Below are positions 34,073 to 44,182 of a stretch of 64,000 nt of DNA, piece after piece. The notes below the pieces were generated by a model. That model ran no database searches. It was not told the origin of the DNA and saw only the letters and a list, made by a program, of their open reading frames with translations. The position numbers and the translations under genes are program-made. This stretch comes from JBEGHD01 sp049334165 (GTDB lineage: Bacteria > Bacteroidota > Bacteroidia > Flavobacteriales_D > Sanyastnellaceae): the NCBI GenBank assembly GCA_049334165.1, contig JBEGHD010000002.1; one strand, 5' to 3'. How positions within the stretch are numbered: position 1 is the first letter of the stretch; the number at the start of each line of letters is the position of its first letter.

Positions 34073-35047
34073 ATGAACGAGAATCGCATTACTTCGCTTT
34101 TTGGAATTGACTTTCCGCTGATTCAGGCGGGAATGGTTTGGTGTGCCGGTTGGGAGTTGGCTTCAGCTGTCAGCAATGCCGGTGGGTTGGGCATCATCGG
34201 CTCTGGGTCGATGTATCCCGAGATCCTCAGAACCCACATTCAAAAGTGCAAAAAAGCAACAGGCAAACCGTTCGCAGTAAATATTCCACTGATGTATCCA
34301 CAGATTGAGGAGCACATGAAGATAGTTGTGGAAGAAGGTGTAGAAGTGGTTTTTACTTCGGCTGGAAATCCCGCAGCCTGGACCAGTCAACTGAAAGAGC
34401 ACGGAATAAAAGTAGTTCATGTCGTTTCCAGTGTGAAGTTTGCGCTAAAAGCTCAAAAAGCCGGAGTAGACGCGGTTGTTGCCGAGGGTTTTGAGGCAGG
34501 TGGTCACAATGGCCGCGAGGAAACCACAACTTTTTGCCTGGTGCCGATGGTTAAAGATGCTGTTGAAATTCCGGTGATTGCCGCAGGTGGAATAGGTGAT
34601 GGACGTGGAATGCTGGCAGCCATGACACTTGGAGCAGATGCAGTGCAGATTGGAAGTCGATTCGTAGCGTCCGTAGAATCTTCGGCTCATCAAAATTTTA
34701 AAAACCTGGTAGTGGAGGCGAACGAAGGAGACACGCGATTGACCCTGAAGGAGCTCGCACCGGTGAGGCTTTTGAAGAACAAGTTCTACGACAATGTTTT
34801 GGAGGCTTACTCGTCTGGAGCAAAAGTAGAGCAGCTTCGTGAATTATTGGGGAAAGGCAGAGCAAAGAGAGGAATGTTTGAAGGTGACCTCGATGAAGGA
34901 GAGCTTGAAATCGGACAGATCAGCGGGATGATTCGTGAGGTGAAACCCGCAGCGGATATTGTGAAAGAAATTCTGAATGATTTTGTTGAAGCACAGAAAA
35001 ACATCTGTAAGGTGAACCTGTTCGAAGCAACGAAGAGCCCAAAATAA
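34073..35047 (+). CDS. Nitronate monooxygenase / FabK-like FMN protein
   Basis: This 324-residue TIM-barrel flavoprotein shows FPLIQAGMVWCAGWELASAVSNAGGLGIIGSG at the N-terminus, VVAEGFEAGGHNGREETTTFCLVP, and IPVIAAGGIGDGRGMLAAMTLGADAVQIGSRF for phosphate binding. Members are either nitronate monooxygenases or enoyl-ACP reductases (FabK); the sequence alone does not decide between them. The 3' end is 80 nt from the next gene, which has its own promoter. Confidence 0.9.
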   Translation: MNENRITSLFGIDFPLIQAGMVWCAGWELASAVSNAGGLGIIGSGSMYPEILRTHIQKCKKATGKPFAVNIPLMYPQIEEHMKIVVEEGVEVVFTSAGNPAAWTSQLKEHGIKVVHVVSSVKFALKAQKAGVDAVVAEGFEAGGHNGREETTTFCLVPMVKDAVEIPVIAAGGIGDGRGMLAAMTLGADAVQIGSRFVASVESSAHQNFKNLVVEANEGDTRLTLKELAPVRLLKNKFYDNVLEAYSSGAKVEQLRELLGKGRAKRGMFEGDLDEGELEIGQISGMIREVKPAADIVKEILNDFVEAQKNICKVNLFEATKSPK

Positions 35048-35076
35048 CTGTACTTATAAATACGTTACCCTGCCGA

Positions 35077-35108
35077 TTTCCGTTATCCACCGGCAAGAAT
35101 TAACTTTG
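35077..35108 (+). promoter_or_regulatory. Promoter of the CHU_C protein gene
   Basis: TTTC (35077-35080), a 20-nt spacer and TAACTTTG (35101-35108) fit the Bacteroidota promoter, 20 nt before the ATG at 35129. Confidence 0.6.
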
Positions 35109-35128
35109 TAAAAAACTAGAAGTAACGG

Positions 35129-37234
35129 ATGCTAAAGATATTTCCGAAAGTTTTTATTGTTTTTCTACTCAGTCTGGTCGCTGGTAGTGCTCTTACTCAA
35201 AGCCCGACCTTGAATTGTGTTTCTGTTTTGCCTGGAGGTGGAGCAGTTCTCAATTTTCAGGGAAATGCTTCTGAGCCAGAGTTCCTCAATTACGAAGTCT
35301 ATTACGCTGCCACTTCCGGAGATCCTTTTTCGCTTTTGACCACAATTAATAATGCTGGTTCTGTTTCTCAGTCTATTGCTCCTGGCAGTATGGATAACCC
35401 ACTTGATGCAGGAACAGGATGTTTCTACATGGTCACCAACTACGATGACGGCACAAACTCAGTTGTTTCGGACACTCTTTGCAGCATGTTTTTGGAAGTG
35501 GGGCAATCCAATCCCGTTGGTGATGCCGAGCTCGACTGGAATTCGCCTTTTGTTGGAGATGCACCAGCTGATGCGGTGGAGTACGAAATCTTGATGGAAT
35601 ATCCTGCTGGCACCTGGAATCAGATTGCTACCGTTCCCGTGAACGGACCGACATCTTACTCTCACGAAGTTTCTGTTTGTGGAGATGATCTCAACTTCCA
35701 AATCCGATTGGTGAGAAATAGCTGCACGATGGTTTCCAACATCGATGGCGACTTTTTTACCGATACGTCTCACCCTGGTGTTCCTGAAGTGACTTCAGTA
35801 GATGTGGATTCTCTTACCGGAAATGCTGTCGTGAACTGGGAAGGGACGGGAGCTGGAGACACCGATGGCTACATCGTTTACTACTGCGACAATGGGAGCA
35901 ACATTTTTCTCGACACCGTTTGGGGAATCAACAACGTGCAATACGAATACCTCGACTCACAAGCGAGCCTCACGGGATCGGAATCGTTTCTGGTTGCTTC
36001 ATTCGATACCTGCCTGAGTGGAAATCCTCCTCAGCCAAATATTAGCCCAACTTCGGGCGATTGCTTCACTAGTATTTTCCTTGAATCGCAGTGGCAAGCT
36101 TGCCAGGATTACGTTTTCCTCGAGTGGAACGCAGTGAATGGATGGGAAAACGGAGTCGACATGTACGAGATTTACGCGTCCCAGGATGGCGGAATTTGGG
36201 AGCTCGTTGGTGCAGTGGAAGGCACGCAAACCAATTATGAGCACGAGCTCGATTTCGATAGCTTCACCGATGATGTTTCCATGAGGTACCACATCAAAGC
36301 GTACGCGAACGGACAGCCCTATGATCAGATTTCGAATATCAGAACGCAGGACTTGCCCTACGATGCGGCTCCAGAAGACTTTTATCTCTCTACAGCAACT
36401 GTGATTGGTCCGGATCAGGCTCAGGTGGATGTTTACCTTTCGGCAGTGAACTACCCATTGGTTCTCATCCTCCAGCGAGAAATCGATCCGGAAGATGGTT
36501 TTGAATCGATTTCAACGCAGATTGTACAAAACCAAAACAACGCTACGTTCAACGATTTCGACACCAGGACCTCAGAGCAAAGTGTGTCTTACCGCGTGAT
36601 TTCACAAAATTCATGTGAGGATTACCTCGACACTACGAATGTGGGGACAACAATTTTCCTTAGTGGAATTGCAAATTCTGAGGAAATGAGGAATACAATC
36701 ATCTGGAACGAATACACTGTTTGGGATGGTGCAAAAACAGAGCACGTGATTTTTAGAAGTCAGGATGCGCTCGAAATGCCTCAGCAGTACGACCAGGTTG
36801 GGCCGGCCAAGTACAATTATGAGGATGACGTGTCGCAACTCATCGAGTCCGAGGGCGAATTTTGCTACTACGTGGAAGCGGTCGAAACAGTTAACCAATA
36901 CGGTATTTCAGCACGGAGTCGCTCCAACACTGTCTGCGTTACTCAAGAACCAAAAATCTGGATTCCAAACGCATTCATTGTAAACGGCTTCAACAACATT
37001 TTTAAACCCACTATTTCATTTGCCGACTTCAACAATTACCAGTTGATCATCTACAACCGATGGGGTCAGCAAATTTTTGTGAGCACTGACATCGACAATG
37101 GCTGGGACGGGAGAAAAAATGGCCAGATTCTCAAGGAAGGCCAGTACATGTACTACATGAGTATTTCGGACGGATTCGGTAACTTTTACGAACGAAGAGG
37201 TCCGGTGATGTTGTTAGTAGGTGATCGCAGGTAG
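35129..37234 (+). CDS. Secreted protein with gliding-motility C-terminal (CHU_C, T9SS type B) domain
   Basis: The 701-residue protein has a signal peptide (to ALTQS, about 25), several fibronectin-III-like repeats of about 90-100 residues that each contain a 'YEIY/YIVYY' strand, and Cys residues likely in disulfides. The last 85 residues (WIPNAFIVNGFNNIFKP, then YNRWGQQIF, GWDGRKNGQILKEGQYMYYM, then LLVG) are the T9SS type B sorting signal. It is therefore probably exported by the type IX system and attached to or released from the cell surface. No catalytic domain was seen; adhesion is possible. Confidence 0.9.
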   Translation: MLKIFPKVFIVFLLSLVAGSALTQSPTLNCVSVLPGGGAVLNFQGNASEPEFLNYEVYYAATSGDPFSLLTTINNAGSVSQSIAPGSMDNPLDAGTGCFYMVTNYDDGTNSVVSDTLCSMFLEVGQSNPVGDAELDWNSPFVGDAPADAVEYEILMEYPAGTWNQIATVPVNGPTSYSHEVSVCGDDLNFQIRLVRNSCTMVSNIDGDFFTDTSHPGVPEVTSVDVDSLTGNAVVNWEGTGAGDTDGYIVYYCDNGSNIFLDTVWGINNVQYEYLDSQASLTGSESFLVASFDTCLSGNPPQPNISPTSGDCFTSIFLESQWQACQDYVFLEWNAVNGWENGVDMYEIYASQDGGIWELVGAVEGTQTNYEHELDFDSFTDDVSMRYHIKAYANGQPYDQISNIRTQDLPYDAAPEDFYLSTATVIGPDQAQVDVYLSAVNYPLVLILQREIDPEDGFESISTQIVQNQNNATFNDFDTRTSEQSVSYRVISQNSCEDYLDTTNVGTTIFLSGIANSEEMRNTIIWNEYTVWDGAKTEHVIFRSQDALEMPQQYDQVGPAKYNYEDDVSQLIESEGEFCYYVEAVETVNQYGISARSRSNTVCVTQEPKIWIPNAFIVNGFNNIFKPTISFADFNNYQLIIYNRWGQQIFVSTDIDNGWDGRKNGQILKEGQYMYYMSISDGFGNFYERRGPVMLLVGDRR

Positions 37235-37301
37235 GTTCAACGCTCCGAATTCAGTAAAATTCTAATTACATTTTTTAACCAACACTACACCTTATTAAGA
37301 G

Positions 37302-37330
37302 TTGATTCTGTATGCTATTTTGTATTTTTG
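37302..37330 (+). promoter_or_regulatory. Promoter of guaB
   Basis: TTG at 37302-37304, an 18-nt spacer and TATTTTTG at 37323-37330. The leader to the ATG at 37370 is about 33 nt. Confidence 0.55.
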
Positions 37331-37369
37331 CACGAATTTATTTGAATCGATAAATTCAACCCACACTCT

Positions 37370-38839
37370 ATGTCATTGGAAACCAAAAAGATCGTAGGAG
37401 AAGGACTCACCTACGATGACGTGCTTCTAATTCCGGCACAGTCAGATGTCCTCCCGAGAGAAGTCAACATCGGCTCGAGATTTTCTCGAAACATCAAAAT
37501 CAACACGCCCATAATTTCGGCTGCGATGGATACAGTCACCGAAAGTGAAATGGCCATTGCAATTGCCCGTCACGGTGGAATTGGTGTGATTCACAAGAAT
37601 ATGACCATCGACCAGCAGGCGGTTCAGGTGCGCAGAGTGAAGCGTTCGGAAAGTGGAATGATTCAGGATCCGATTACGCTCAATAAAGACGCCACCGTTG
37701 GGGAAGCGCTTCAAATCATGGCTGAGAATAAAATTGGAGGAATTCCGATTGTCGATGATGAAAATAATCTCAAGGGGATTCTGACCAATCGCGATTTGCG
37801 CTTTCAGAAAAATATGAAGGAGTCGATCAGTGGAATTATGACCAGCGAGAATCTGGTGACTACCAAAAAAGGCTCCGACCTCGAAAAAGCTGAAGCCATT
37901 CTTCGCACTCACAAAATTGAGAAGCTGCCGGTTGTTGACGATGACAACAAGCTGGTTGGATTGATTACCTACCGCGACATCATCAAGCTTCAGCAATATC
38001 CGATGTCTTGCAAAGATGAGTTCGGCCGCTTGCGTGTGGCTGCTGCCATTGGCGTTACTGGTGATTCTGTGGAAAGAGCAGAAGCGTTAGTGAAAGCAGG
38101 TGTGGATGCGCTCGTTATCGATACTGCACACGGGCATCACACCGGAGTGCTCAAGGTTTTCAAAGAAATCAGAGCCAAATTCGACACAGTGGATTTGATT
38201 GTAGGGAACATCGCTACCAAAAAAGCAGCTCGCGATTTGGTAGAAGCCGGAGTGGATGCCGTGAAAGTTGGGATTGGCCCGGGCTCGATCTGTACCACAC
38301 GAGTGATTGCAGGAGTGGGAGTGCCTCAACTCACGGCCATTCTCGACATTGCTGAGGAGCTCGAAGGATCGGACGTGCCTTTTATCGCTGATGGAGGAAT
38401 TCGCTACACAGGTGACATCGTGAAAGCTTTGGCTGCCGGTGCTGACACAGTGATGATCGGTTCGATGCTTGCCGGAGTGGAAGAGTCTCCCGGTGAAACG
38501 ATCATTTACGAAGGAAGAAAATTTAAGGCTTATCGCGGAATGGGATCAGTTGAAGCCATGCAAAAGGGCTCAAAAGATCGCTACTTCCAGGATGCCGAAG
38601 ACGATATCAAAAAGTTGGTTCCCGAAGGGATTTCCGGGCGTGTGCCTTACAAAGGAACTGTAAAAGAAGTGATTTACCAGGTGATGGGTGGACTACGAGC
38701 CGGAATGGGGTACTGTGGTGCAGGCTCTATCGAAGCGCTCAAAAAAGCGCAGTTTATCCGCATCACAAATGCCGGAGTGAGGGAAAGTCATCCGCACGAT
38801 GTAACAATCACTCGCGAGGCTCCAAACTACAGCCTGTAA
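37370..38839 (+). CDS. guaB: IMP dehydrogenase
   Basis: The enzyme oxidises IMP to XMP with NAD, the committed step to GTP. The 489-residue protein has the N-terminal LTYDDVLLIPAQSDVLP, two CBS domains (about 95-210; MAENKIGGIPIVDDENNLKGILTNRDLR and LPVVDDDNKLVGLITYRDI), the catalytic loop VGIGPGSICTTRVIAGVG with Cys in GSICTTR, FIADGGIRYTGDIVKALAAGADTVM, and the flap YRGMGSVEAM. Length is normal. Monocistronic. Confidence 0.98.
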   Translation: MSLETKKIVGEGLTYDDVLLIPAQSDVLPREVNIGSRFSRNIKINTPIISAAMDTVTESEMAIAIARHGGIGVIHKNMTIDQQAVQVRRVKRSESGMIQDPITLNKDATVGEALQIMAENKIGGIPIVDDENNLKGILTNRDLRFQKNMKESISGIMTSENLVTTKKGSDLEKAEAILRTHKIEKLPVVDDDNKLVGLITYRDIIKLQQYPMSCKDEFGRLRVAAAIGVTGDSVERAEALVKAGVDALVIDTAHGHHTGVLKVFKEIRAKFDTVDLIVGNIATKKAARDLVEAGVDAVKVGIGPGSICTTRVIAGVGVPQLTAILDIAEELEGSDVPFIADGGIRYTGDIVKALAAGADTVMIGSMLAGVEESPGETIIYEGRKFKAYRGMGSVEAMQKGSKDRYFQDAEDDIKKLVPEGISGRVPYKGTVKEVIYQVMGGLRAGMGYCGAGSIEALKKAQFIRITNAGVRESHPHDVTITREAPNYSL

Positions 38840-38867
38840 ATGGCCTTTAATGGTTTGATGATTTAAT

Positions 38868-38875
38868 TACATTTG
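38868..38875 (+). promoter_or_regulatory. -7 box of the PPIase operon
   Basis: TACATTTG, an exact TAnnTTTG match, 29 nt before the ATG at 38905. The -33 region is weak. Confidence 0.45.
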
Positions 38876-38904
38876 CCTTTGCCTAATTCAAAATTATCCT
38901 GAAA

Positions 38905-40854
38905 ATGAAATTGAAATTTTCTGCTTTTATTCTTGCCCTGCCATTGCTTTTCTCAAGCTTTGGAGCTGAGGCTCAAGACAAGCAAGTTCTGATGACCGTT
39001 GGTGGTGAAGATGTGACGCTACAAGATTTTGAGAGTATCTACCGCAAAAACAACAACGACTCAGCAATTACCAAAGAAGCGCTCGATGAATACCTCGAGC
39101 TTTTTGTCAATTTCAAACTCAAGGTGCATGAAGCTCGCCAAATGGGGCTCGACACGATGAAGAGTTTCAAGAGGGAGCTTTCTGGCTACAGACAGCAGCT
39201 TGCCCGTCCTTATCTTACAGATGAAGATAAACTCGATGAACTGGTTCGCCAGGCTTACGAGAGAATGAAGCAAGAGGTGAAAGCCAGCCACATTTTGGTA
39301 AAGCTCGATAAAACTGCAACACCGCAGGATACGCTTGAGGCTTACAGCAAAATCATGGAAATCCGCAAGCGAGTGACTGAGGGTGGTGAAGACTTTGGAA
39401 AAGTTGCAAGCAAAGTTTCCGAAGATCCTTCAGCCGCAAGAAATCAGGGAGACCTCGGCTACTTTTCGACTTTCCAGATGGTTTATCCTTTTGAGGACGC
39501 AGCCTATAGCACCGAGGTTGGTGAGGTTTCAAAACCGGTTCGCACGCAGTTTGGCTACCACATTCTAAAAGTTCACGATAAGCGCGAAGCTCGTGGAGAA
39601 GTGAAAGTGGCTCACATCATGATTAAGGATGACGAGAAGACCAAGCAGGAGGAAGGCGAAAGAGCAGAAGCCAAAATCAAAGAAATTTACGATTTACTCG
39701 AAGCTGGTGCTGACTTCTCTGAGTTGGCGTTGAAGCACTCCGAGGATCGTTCAAGTGCCAGAAAAGGCGGAGAGCTTCCGTGGTTTGGAACCGGGAAAAT
39801 GGTTGAAGAATTTGAAGATGTTTCGTTTTCTCTGGAGCGACCAGGCCAAATCTCAGAGCCTTTCAAAACCTCTTACGGATGGCACATCGTGAAGAAAATT
39901 GACGAGAAGTCGGTACCGAAATTTGAGGATGTTAAGAGCAACATCAAAACGCAAGTATCACGCGATGCCCGTGCAGAGATCACCAAGAACTCATTCCTCA
40001 GAAACCTGAAGGACGAATACAACTTCGAAATTGATAAAAAGCGTCTCGATCCTATCTACGATGCGGTTGACTCCACCATTTTTGTGGGCAAGCTGAACGT
40101 GAAGAAGGAGAAGAAGCTCAATAAAGATCTTATCACTTTTGCCGACATGACTTACACGGCAAAAGATTTTTACGAGTGGGTACAAAACAATCCACCACGA
40201 GACAAAAGTCTCTCGCCAAAAGACGCCATTGACGAGCGTTTGGAGAAGTATGCAGATTCTCGCCTGATGATGTACGAAGAGGCTCACCTGGATGAGAAGT
40301 ACGACAAGTTCCGTCTTTTGATGAACGAATACCGCGATGGGATTTTGCTCTTTGAGCTGATGGAGCTGAAAGTTTGGAATCGCGCGGTAAAGGACACTGC
40401 AGGCCTCGAAGCATACTTTGCCGATAATCGTGAAAACTACCAGTGGCCAAAACGCATCGATGGCAAAATCTACAAGGTTGCCAACGAAAAGCTGGCTGGT
40501 CAGTTGAGAAAGATGATCAAGCAAGGTGCTGATGAGGAAGCCATTTACAATGCACTGAACAAAGAAAGTGAACTCAACGTGAGCATTGACAAAGGAGTTT
40601 GGTCAGCAGATGATAAACCCGTTCTTGGTGAAATCGATTGGGAAAAAGGCCTAAGCGAGAATGTGAACCACGATGGACAAATTATGGTGGTGCAGGTTGA
40701 TGAAGTGCTTGAGCCAGCTCCAATGGAACTCAACGAAGCCCGAGGCCGTGTTATGGCAGATTATCAACAGTACCTCGAGAAACAATGGCTCGAAGAGCTT
40801 CGCGACAAATACGAGGTGACTATTAACAAGGACGTTCTCTACTCAATTTTGTGA
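38905..40854 (+). CDS. Peptidyl-prolyl isomerase with two PpiC domains
   Basis: The 649-residue product has a signal peptide (to AEAQD), an N-terminal helical chaperone-like part, two parvulin (PpiC) domains in tandem (about 120-230: ASHILVKLD, then GDLGYFSTFQMVYPFEDAAY, then TQFGYHILKVHD; and about 230-340: VAHIMIKDD, GELPWFGTGKMVEEFEDVSF, TSYGWHIVKKID), and a long C-terminal helical region. It should act in the periplasm on outer-membrane protein folding. It is the first of three genes whose ends overlap (GTGA and ATGA), a SurA-like folding unit. Confidence 0.94.
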   Translation: MKLKFSAFILALPLLFSSFGAEAQDKQVLMTVGGEDVTLQDFESIYRKNNNDSAITKEALDEYLELFVNFKLKVHEARQMGLDTMKSFKRELSGYRQQLARPYLTDEDKLDELVRQAYERMKQEVKASHILVKLDKTATPQDTLEAYSKIMEIRKRVTEGGEDFGKVASKVSEDPSAARNQGDLGYFSTFQMVYPFEDAAYSTEVGEVSKPVRTQFGYHILKVHDKREARGEVKVAHIMIKDDEKTKQEEGERAEAKIKEIYDLLEAGADFSELALKHSEDRSSARKGGELPWFGTGKMVEEFEDVSFSLERPGQISEPFKTSYGWHIVKKIDEKSVPKFEDVKSNIKTQVSRDARAEITKNSFLRNLKDEYNFEIDKKRLDPIYDAVDSTIFVGKLNVKKEKKLNKDLITFADMTYTAKDFYEWVQNNPPRDKSLSPKDAIDERLEKYADSRLMMYEEAHLDEKYDKFRLLMNEYRDGILLFELMELKVWNRAVKDTAGLEAYFADNRENYQWPKRIDGKIYKVANEKLAGQLRKMIKQGADEEAIYNALNKESELNVSIDKGVWSADDKPVLGEIDWEKGLSENVNHDGQIMVVQVDEVLEPAPMELNEARGRVMADYQQYLEKQWLEELRDKYEVTINKDVLYSIL

Positions 40855-41741
40855 TCACAAGGCTTAGCAATCTCAAATACTCGTCTTTCGGTGTTGCATT
40901 GCTCATTGCAGTGTGGGCTGCCGGTGTTTTGTCTGGCTGTAAGCCAAAAACAGAAGAGCAGGTAGATTACGCTGCCAAGGCTCACGATAAGGTTTTAACC
41001 TGGCAGGAGGTTTACGATGTGATTCCCGACAACGCCACCGATCAGGACAGTATTTATGCGGCTGAAAATTTCATAAACAATTGGGTGCGACAGCAAGCCA
41101 TTGTGCATCACGCACAGTTGAACTTGTCTGAAGAGCAAAAGGATTTCACCAAGCAGCTTGAGGATTACAGAAACTCCCTGTTGACTTTTGCTTTTGAAGA
41201 GCAATATGTCCGCCAACGCCTCGACACAGCTGTTTCCGAAGAGGTGATCGAGCAGTACTACGAAGAAAACCAGGATAATTTTTTGCTCAAAGACTACATC
41301 GTCAGAGTGAAGTTTTGCATTCTCGACAAGGAAACTCCGCGATTGCGAAAATTCGAAAAGCTCTTTTACTCCGATGATGCGGAAGATCTCACGAGGCTCG
41401 AGCAGTTTTGTGTGGAGTACAAGGCCCGCTATTTTCTAAAGGAAGACATGTGGATCTATTTTGACGACCTCCTAAAGCAAGTTCCACTTGATGTGGTAGA
41501 CACCGAGAGTTTTCTTAAAAAAAACAAACAGGTCGAGTTTGAGCGGGGAAATAACCTATTTTACCTGAACATTTTAGAATATAAGATCAAAGACAGCGTT
41601 TCGCCTCTGAGTTTCCAAAGAGACCGCATTGAAAACATTATCATCAACCAGCGCAAAGTTGCCTTGTTGAATGATCTCCGCGATGGCATTTATCGCGAAG
41701 CGCTTGACAACAAACAGATCGAAATTAATCTCGAGAAATGA
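40851..41741 (+). CDS. Lipoprotein of the SurA/PpiC operon
   Basis: The 296-residue protein has a lipoprotein signal (ALLIAVWAAGVLSGC) and a helical body like the chaperone part of SurA/PrsA (LSEEQKDFTKQLEDYRNSLLTFAFEEQYV), but no recognisable parvulin domain. It starts at GTG overlapping the TGA of the first PPIase gene and ends with ATGA overlap with surA. It is probably a periplasmic folding factor working with its two neighbours; this is inferred from context. Confidence 0.85.
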   Translation: MITRLSNLKYSSFGVALLIAVWAAGVLSGCKPKTEEQVDYAAKAHDKVLTWQEVYDVIPDNATDQDSIYAAENFINNWVRQQAIVHHAQLNLSEEQKDFTKQLEDYRNSLLTFAFEEQYVRQRLDTAVSEEVIEQYYEENQDNFLLKDYIVRVKFCILDKETPRLRKFEKLFYSDDAEDLTRLEQFCVEYKARYFLKEDMWIYFDDLLKQVPLDVVDTESFLKKNKQVEFERGNNLFYLNILEYKIKDSVSPLSFQRDRIENIIINQRKVALLNDLRDGIYREALDNKQIEINLEK

Positions 41742-43111
41742 AGAAATTAACTGTTCTACTACTCATCTGCACATTCGCTTTTTCGGCATTTTCTCAAACT
41801 GAGGAGGAGAAAGGAAAAGTGATCGACAAGATCGTGGCTGTGGTAGGCGATGAAATACTTTTGAAGAGTGAAGTAGAAGCACAAAAACTTCAGCTCAAAG
41901 GCCAAAAAGGTTACCCAACAGGCCAGGAGCTACACTGCATGGTGGTGGAGGAAATGCTGCGCGAAAAGCTGCTTCTCCACCAGGCCAGAGTAGACAGTCT
42001 TGAAGTTGGAGAGGCCGAGGTAGACGGGGAAATCGAGAGAAGGCTTCAGTACTACATCGGCATGTTGGGCGATCAGAAAAAATTTGAAGAATACTACGGA
42101 AAGAGTGTTGCTCAATTTCGCGAAGACTTTAAAGAACCAATTCGTGAGCAGTTACTTGCAGAGCGAATGAAGAGGCAGATTTACAACGATGTCAATGTTA
42201 CGCCAGAAGATGTAACCAAGTATTTCAATAGCCTTTCGAAAGACAGTCTTCCGTTGATTAATGCGAAGGTGGCTTACTCCCAAATAGCTATCGAACCAGA
42301 GGTAAGAGAAGTGCAAAAGGAAAAAACACGCAGGCTACTCGACTCGATCCGAACAGAAATCATGAAAGGCAACACTTCGATGATGATCCAGGCTGCTCTT
42401 CACAGTGAAGACCCGGGATCCAAATACAAAGGCGGTTGCTACGATTTGATGCAGCGAGGAAGCTTCGTCCCGGAATACGAGGCCGCGGTTTTCAATACCG
42501 ATGAGGGAAGTTACTCTCCGGTGTTTGAGTCGGAATACGGCTTTCACTTTGTTTATGTGGAAGAAAAGCGTGGGGAGTACTACAAGGCCTGTCACATTTT
42601 GAAAAGACCAAAAGTGACTGATCTCGACATTAAACAGGCGAAAATGAAGCTGGACACAGCGAAGCAAATGATGAAAGATTCACTCACTTTTCAATCAGCT
42701 GCCTCGCGTTTTTCATCAGACCTTAGAAGTGCAAAAGCTGGCGGTAAAGTGATGAACCCACGAACCGGTTCGATTATGCACGAAGTAGATCAGCTCGACA
42801 GACAGATTTTCTTTGTTCTCGATAAACTAAAGGTTGGCGAAGTTTCAGAACCTGTAAAAATCGAAACCGAGAATGGAGACGTTTATTACGCGATTTACAA
42901 ACTGGACAAGCGAGTAGAAGCGCACCGCGCCAATTTGCGGGACGATTATCAGATGATCCAAAAAGCAGCCGAAGGTGAAAAAAGGGAAGAGGTTTTCGAT
43001 GAGTGGATCGAAAATGCGTTGATGAAAACATACGATTCGGTAGATCAGGAAATACTCGATAAGTGCGAGTTTTCCCACAGCTGGGGAGTTGATGACGTCA
43101 GTAAATTCTGA
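41738..43111 (+). CDS. surA: Peptidyl-prolyl isomerase SurA
   Basis: SurA is the main periplasmic chaperone for outer-membrane proteins. The 457-residue protein has a signal peptide (MKKLTVLLLICTFAFSAFSQ), the SurA N-domain (VIDKIVAVVGDEILLKSEVEAQKLQ), a parvulin domain (VAYSQIAIEP, YDLMQRGSFVPEYEAAVFN, SEYGFHFVYVEE) and a second, weaker parvulin unit (ACHILKRPKVTDLDIKQAKMK ... GGKVMNPRTGSIMHEVDQL). The last gene of the operon. Confidence 0.93.
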   Translation: MKKLTVLLLICTFAFSAFSQTEEEKGKVIDKIVAVVGDEILLKSEVEAQKLQLKGQKGYPTGQELHCMVVEEMLREKLLLHQARVDSLEVGEAEVDGEIERRLQYYIGMLGDQKKFEEYYGKSVAQFREDFKEPIREQLLAERMKRQIYNDVNVTPEDVTKYFNSLSKDSLPLINAKVAYSQIAIEPEVREVQKEKTRRLLDSIRTEIMKGNTSMMIQAALHSEDPGSKYKGGCYDLMQRGSFVPEYEAAVFNTDEGSYSPVFESEYGFHFVYVEEKRGEYYKACHILKRPKVTDLDIKQAKMKLDTAKQMMKDSLTFQSAASRFSSDLRSAKAGGKVMNPRTGSIMHEVDQLDRQIFFVLDKLKVGEVSEPVKIETENGDVYYAIYKLDKRVEAHRANLRDDYQMIQKAAEGEKREEVFDEWIENALMKTYDSVDQEILDKCEFSHSWGVDDVSKF

Positions 43112-43186
43112 AAAAGGACAAAGGGCAAAGAAAAGACCTCTTTAATTCCTATTTTCGTCAACCTCGCTTAAACCATTTACTCAAAA

Positions 43187-44164
43187 ATGAACATGTCCGA
43201 AACAAAATTTCACTCCGATAAAGAAGCTCTCGACAACTTAAACGTTCGATATAAAAAACTCACCGATGAAATCGCCAAAGTGATTGTCGGCCAGGATGAG
43301 GTGATCAAAGAAGTTTTGATCAGCGTTTTTAGTGGAGGTCACAGCCTTTTGGTTGGGGTTCCGGGTTTGGCAAAAACGCTTTTGGTAAACACGATTGCAA
43401 AATCTCTTGGTCTCACTTTCAACCGGATTCAATTTACGCCCGACCTGATGCCTTCGGATATCATCGGTTCTGAAATTTTGGGTGAAGACCGGAAGTTTAA
43501 GTTTGTAAAAGGACCGCTTTTCTCCAATATCGTTTTGGCAGATGAGATCAACCGTACACCTCCAAAAACTCAGGCAGCTTTGCTTGAGGCGATGCAGGAG
43601 CGCGGAGTTACAGCTGCAGGACAAAATTATCCACTTCCGAGCCCATTCTTTGTGCTTGCTACGCAAAACCCCATTGAGCAGGAGGGAACCTACCCACTGC
43701 CCGAGGCACAGCTCGACCGTTTTATGTTCAATATCTGGGTAGACTACCCAACTTTTGAAGAAGAAATTAGCGTGGTTAAAGCCACCACAGGAGATAGCGT
43801 TCCTCAGGTCGAGAATGTGATCTCTTCAGAAGAAATTCTCTTTTTCCAGCAGCTCATCAGGAAGATTCCCGTTGCCGACAACGTAGTGGAATACGCGGTG
43901 AGACTTGCCGGAAAGACCCGTCCTGGTGGCGACCTCGCTCCTGAGATGGTCAACAATTTCCTCTCTTGGGGTGCCGGTCCACGTGCATCTCAATACCTGG
44001 TAGTAGGAGCCAAGTGCCACGCAGCACTCAACGGAAAGTACAGTCCAGACATTGAAGACGTGCAAGCGGTTTCACTACCGATCTTACGCCACAGAATTGT
44101 CCGCAATTACCGCGCTGAAGCCGAGGGCTACACGATCGAAAAGATCATCGGGGAGTTGCTCTAA
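43187..44164 (+). CDS. MoxR-family AAA+ ATPase
   Basis: The 325-residue protein has Walker A LLVGVPGLAKTLLV, Walker B IVLADEINRTPPKTQAALLEAMQE, sensor 1 FFVLATQNPIEQEGTYPLPEAQ and a C-terminal lid (RAEAEGYTIEKIIGELL). MoxR proteins act as chaperones for metal insertion or complex assembly and usually precede DUF58 and VWA genes (the batABD type cluster). Those genes do not follow here; a DUF1905 gene does. An ATG six nt downstream is an alternative start. Confidence 0.94.
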   Translation: MNMSETKFHSDKEALDNLNVRYKKLTDEIAKVIVGQDEVIKEVLISVFSGGHSLLVGVPGLAKTLLVNTIAKSLGLTFNRIQFTPDLMPSDIIGSEILGEDRKFKFVKGPLFSNIVLADEINRTPPKTQAALLEAMQERGVTAAGQNYPLPSPFFVLATQNPIEQEGTYPLPEAQLDRFMFNIWVDYPTFEEEISVVKATTGDSVPQVENVISSEEILFFQQLIRKIPVADNVVEYAVRLAGKTRPGGDLAPEMVNNFLSWGAGPRASQYLVVGAKCHAALNGKYSPDIEDVQAVSLPILRHRIVRNYRAEAEGYTIEKIIGELL

Positions 44165-44182
44165 CAATCAATCCCTGGGAAT

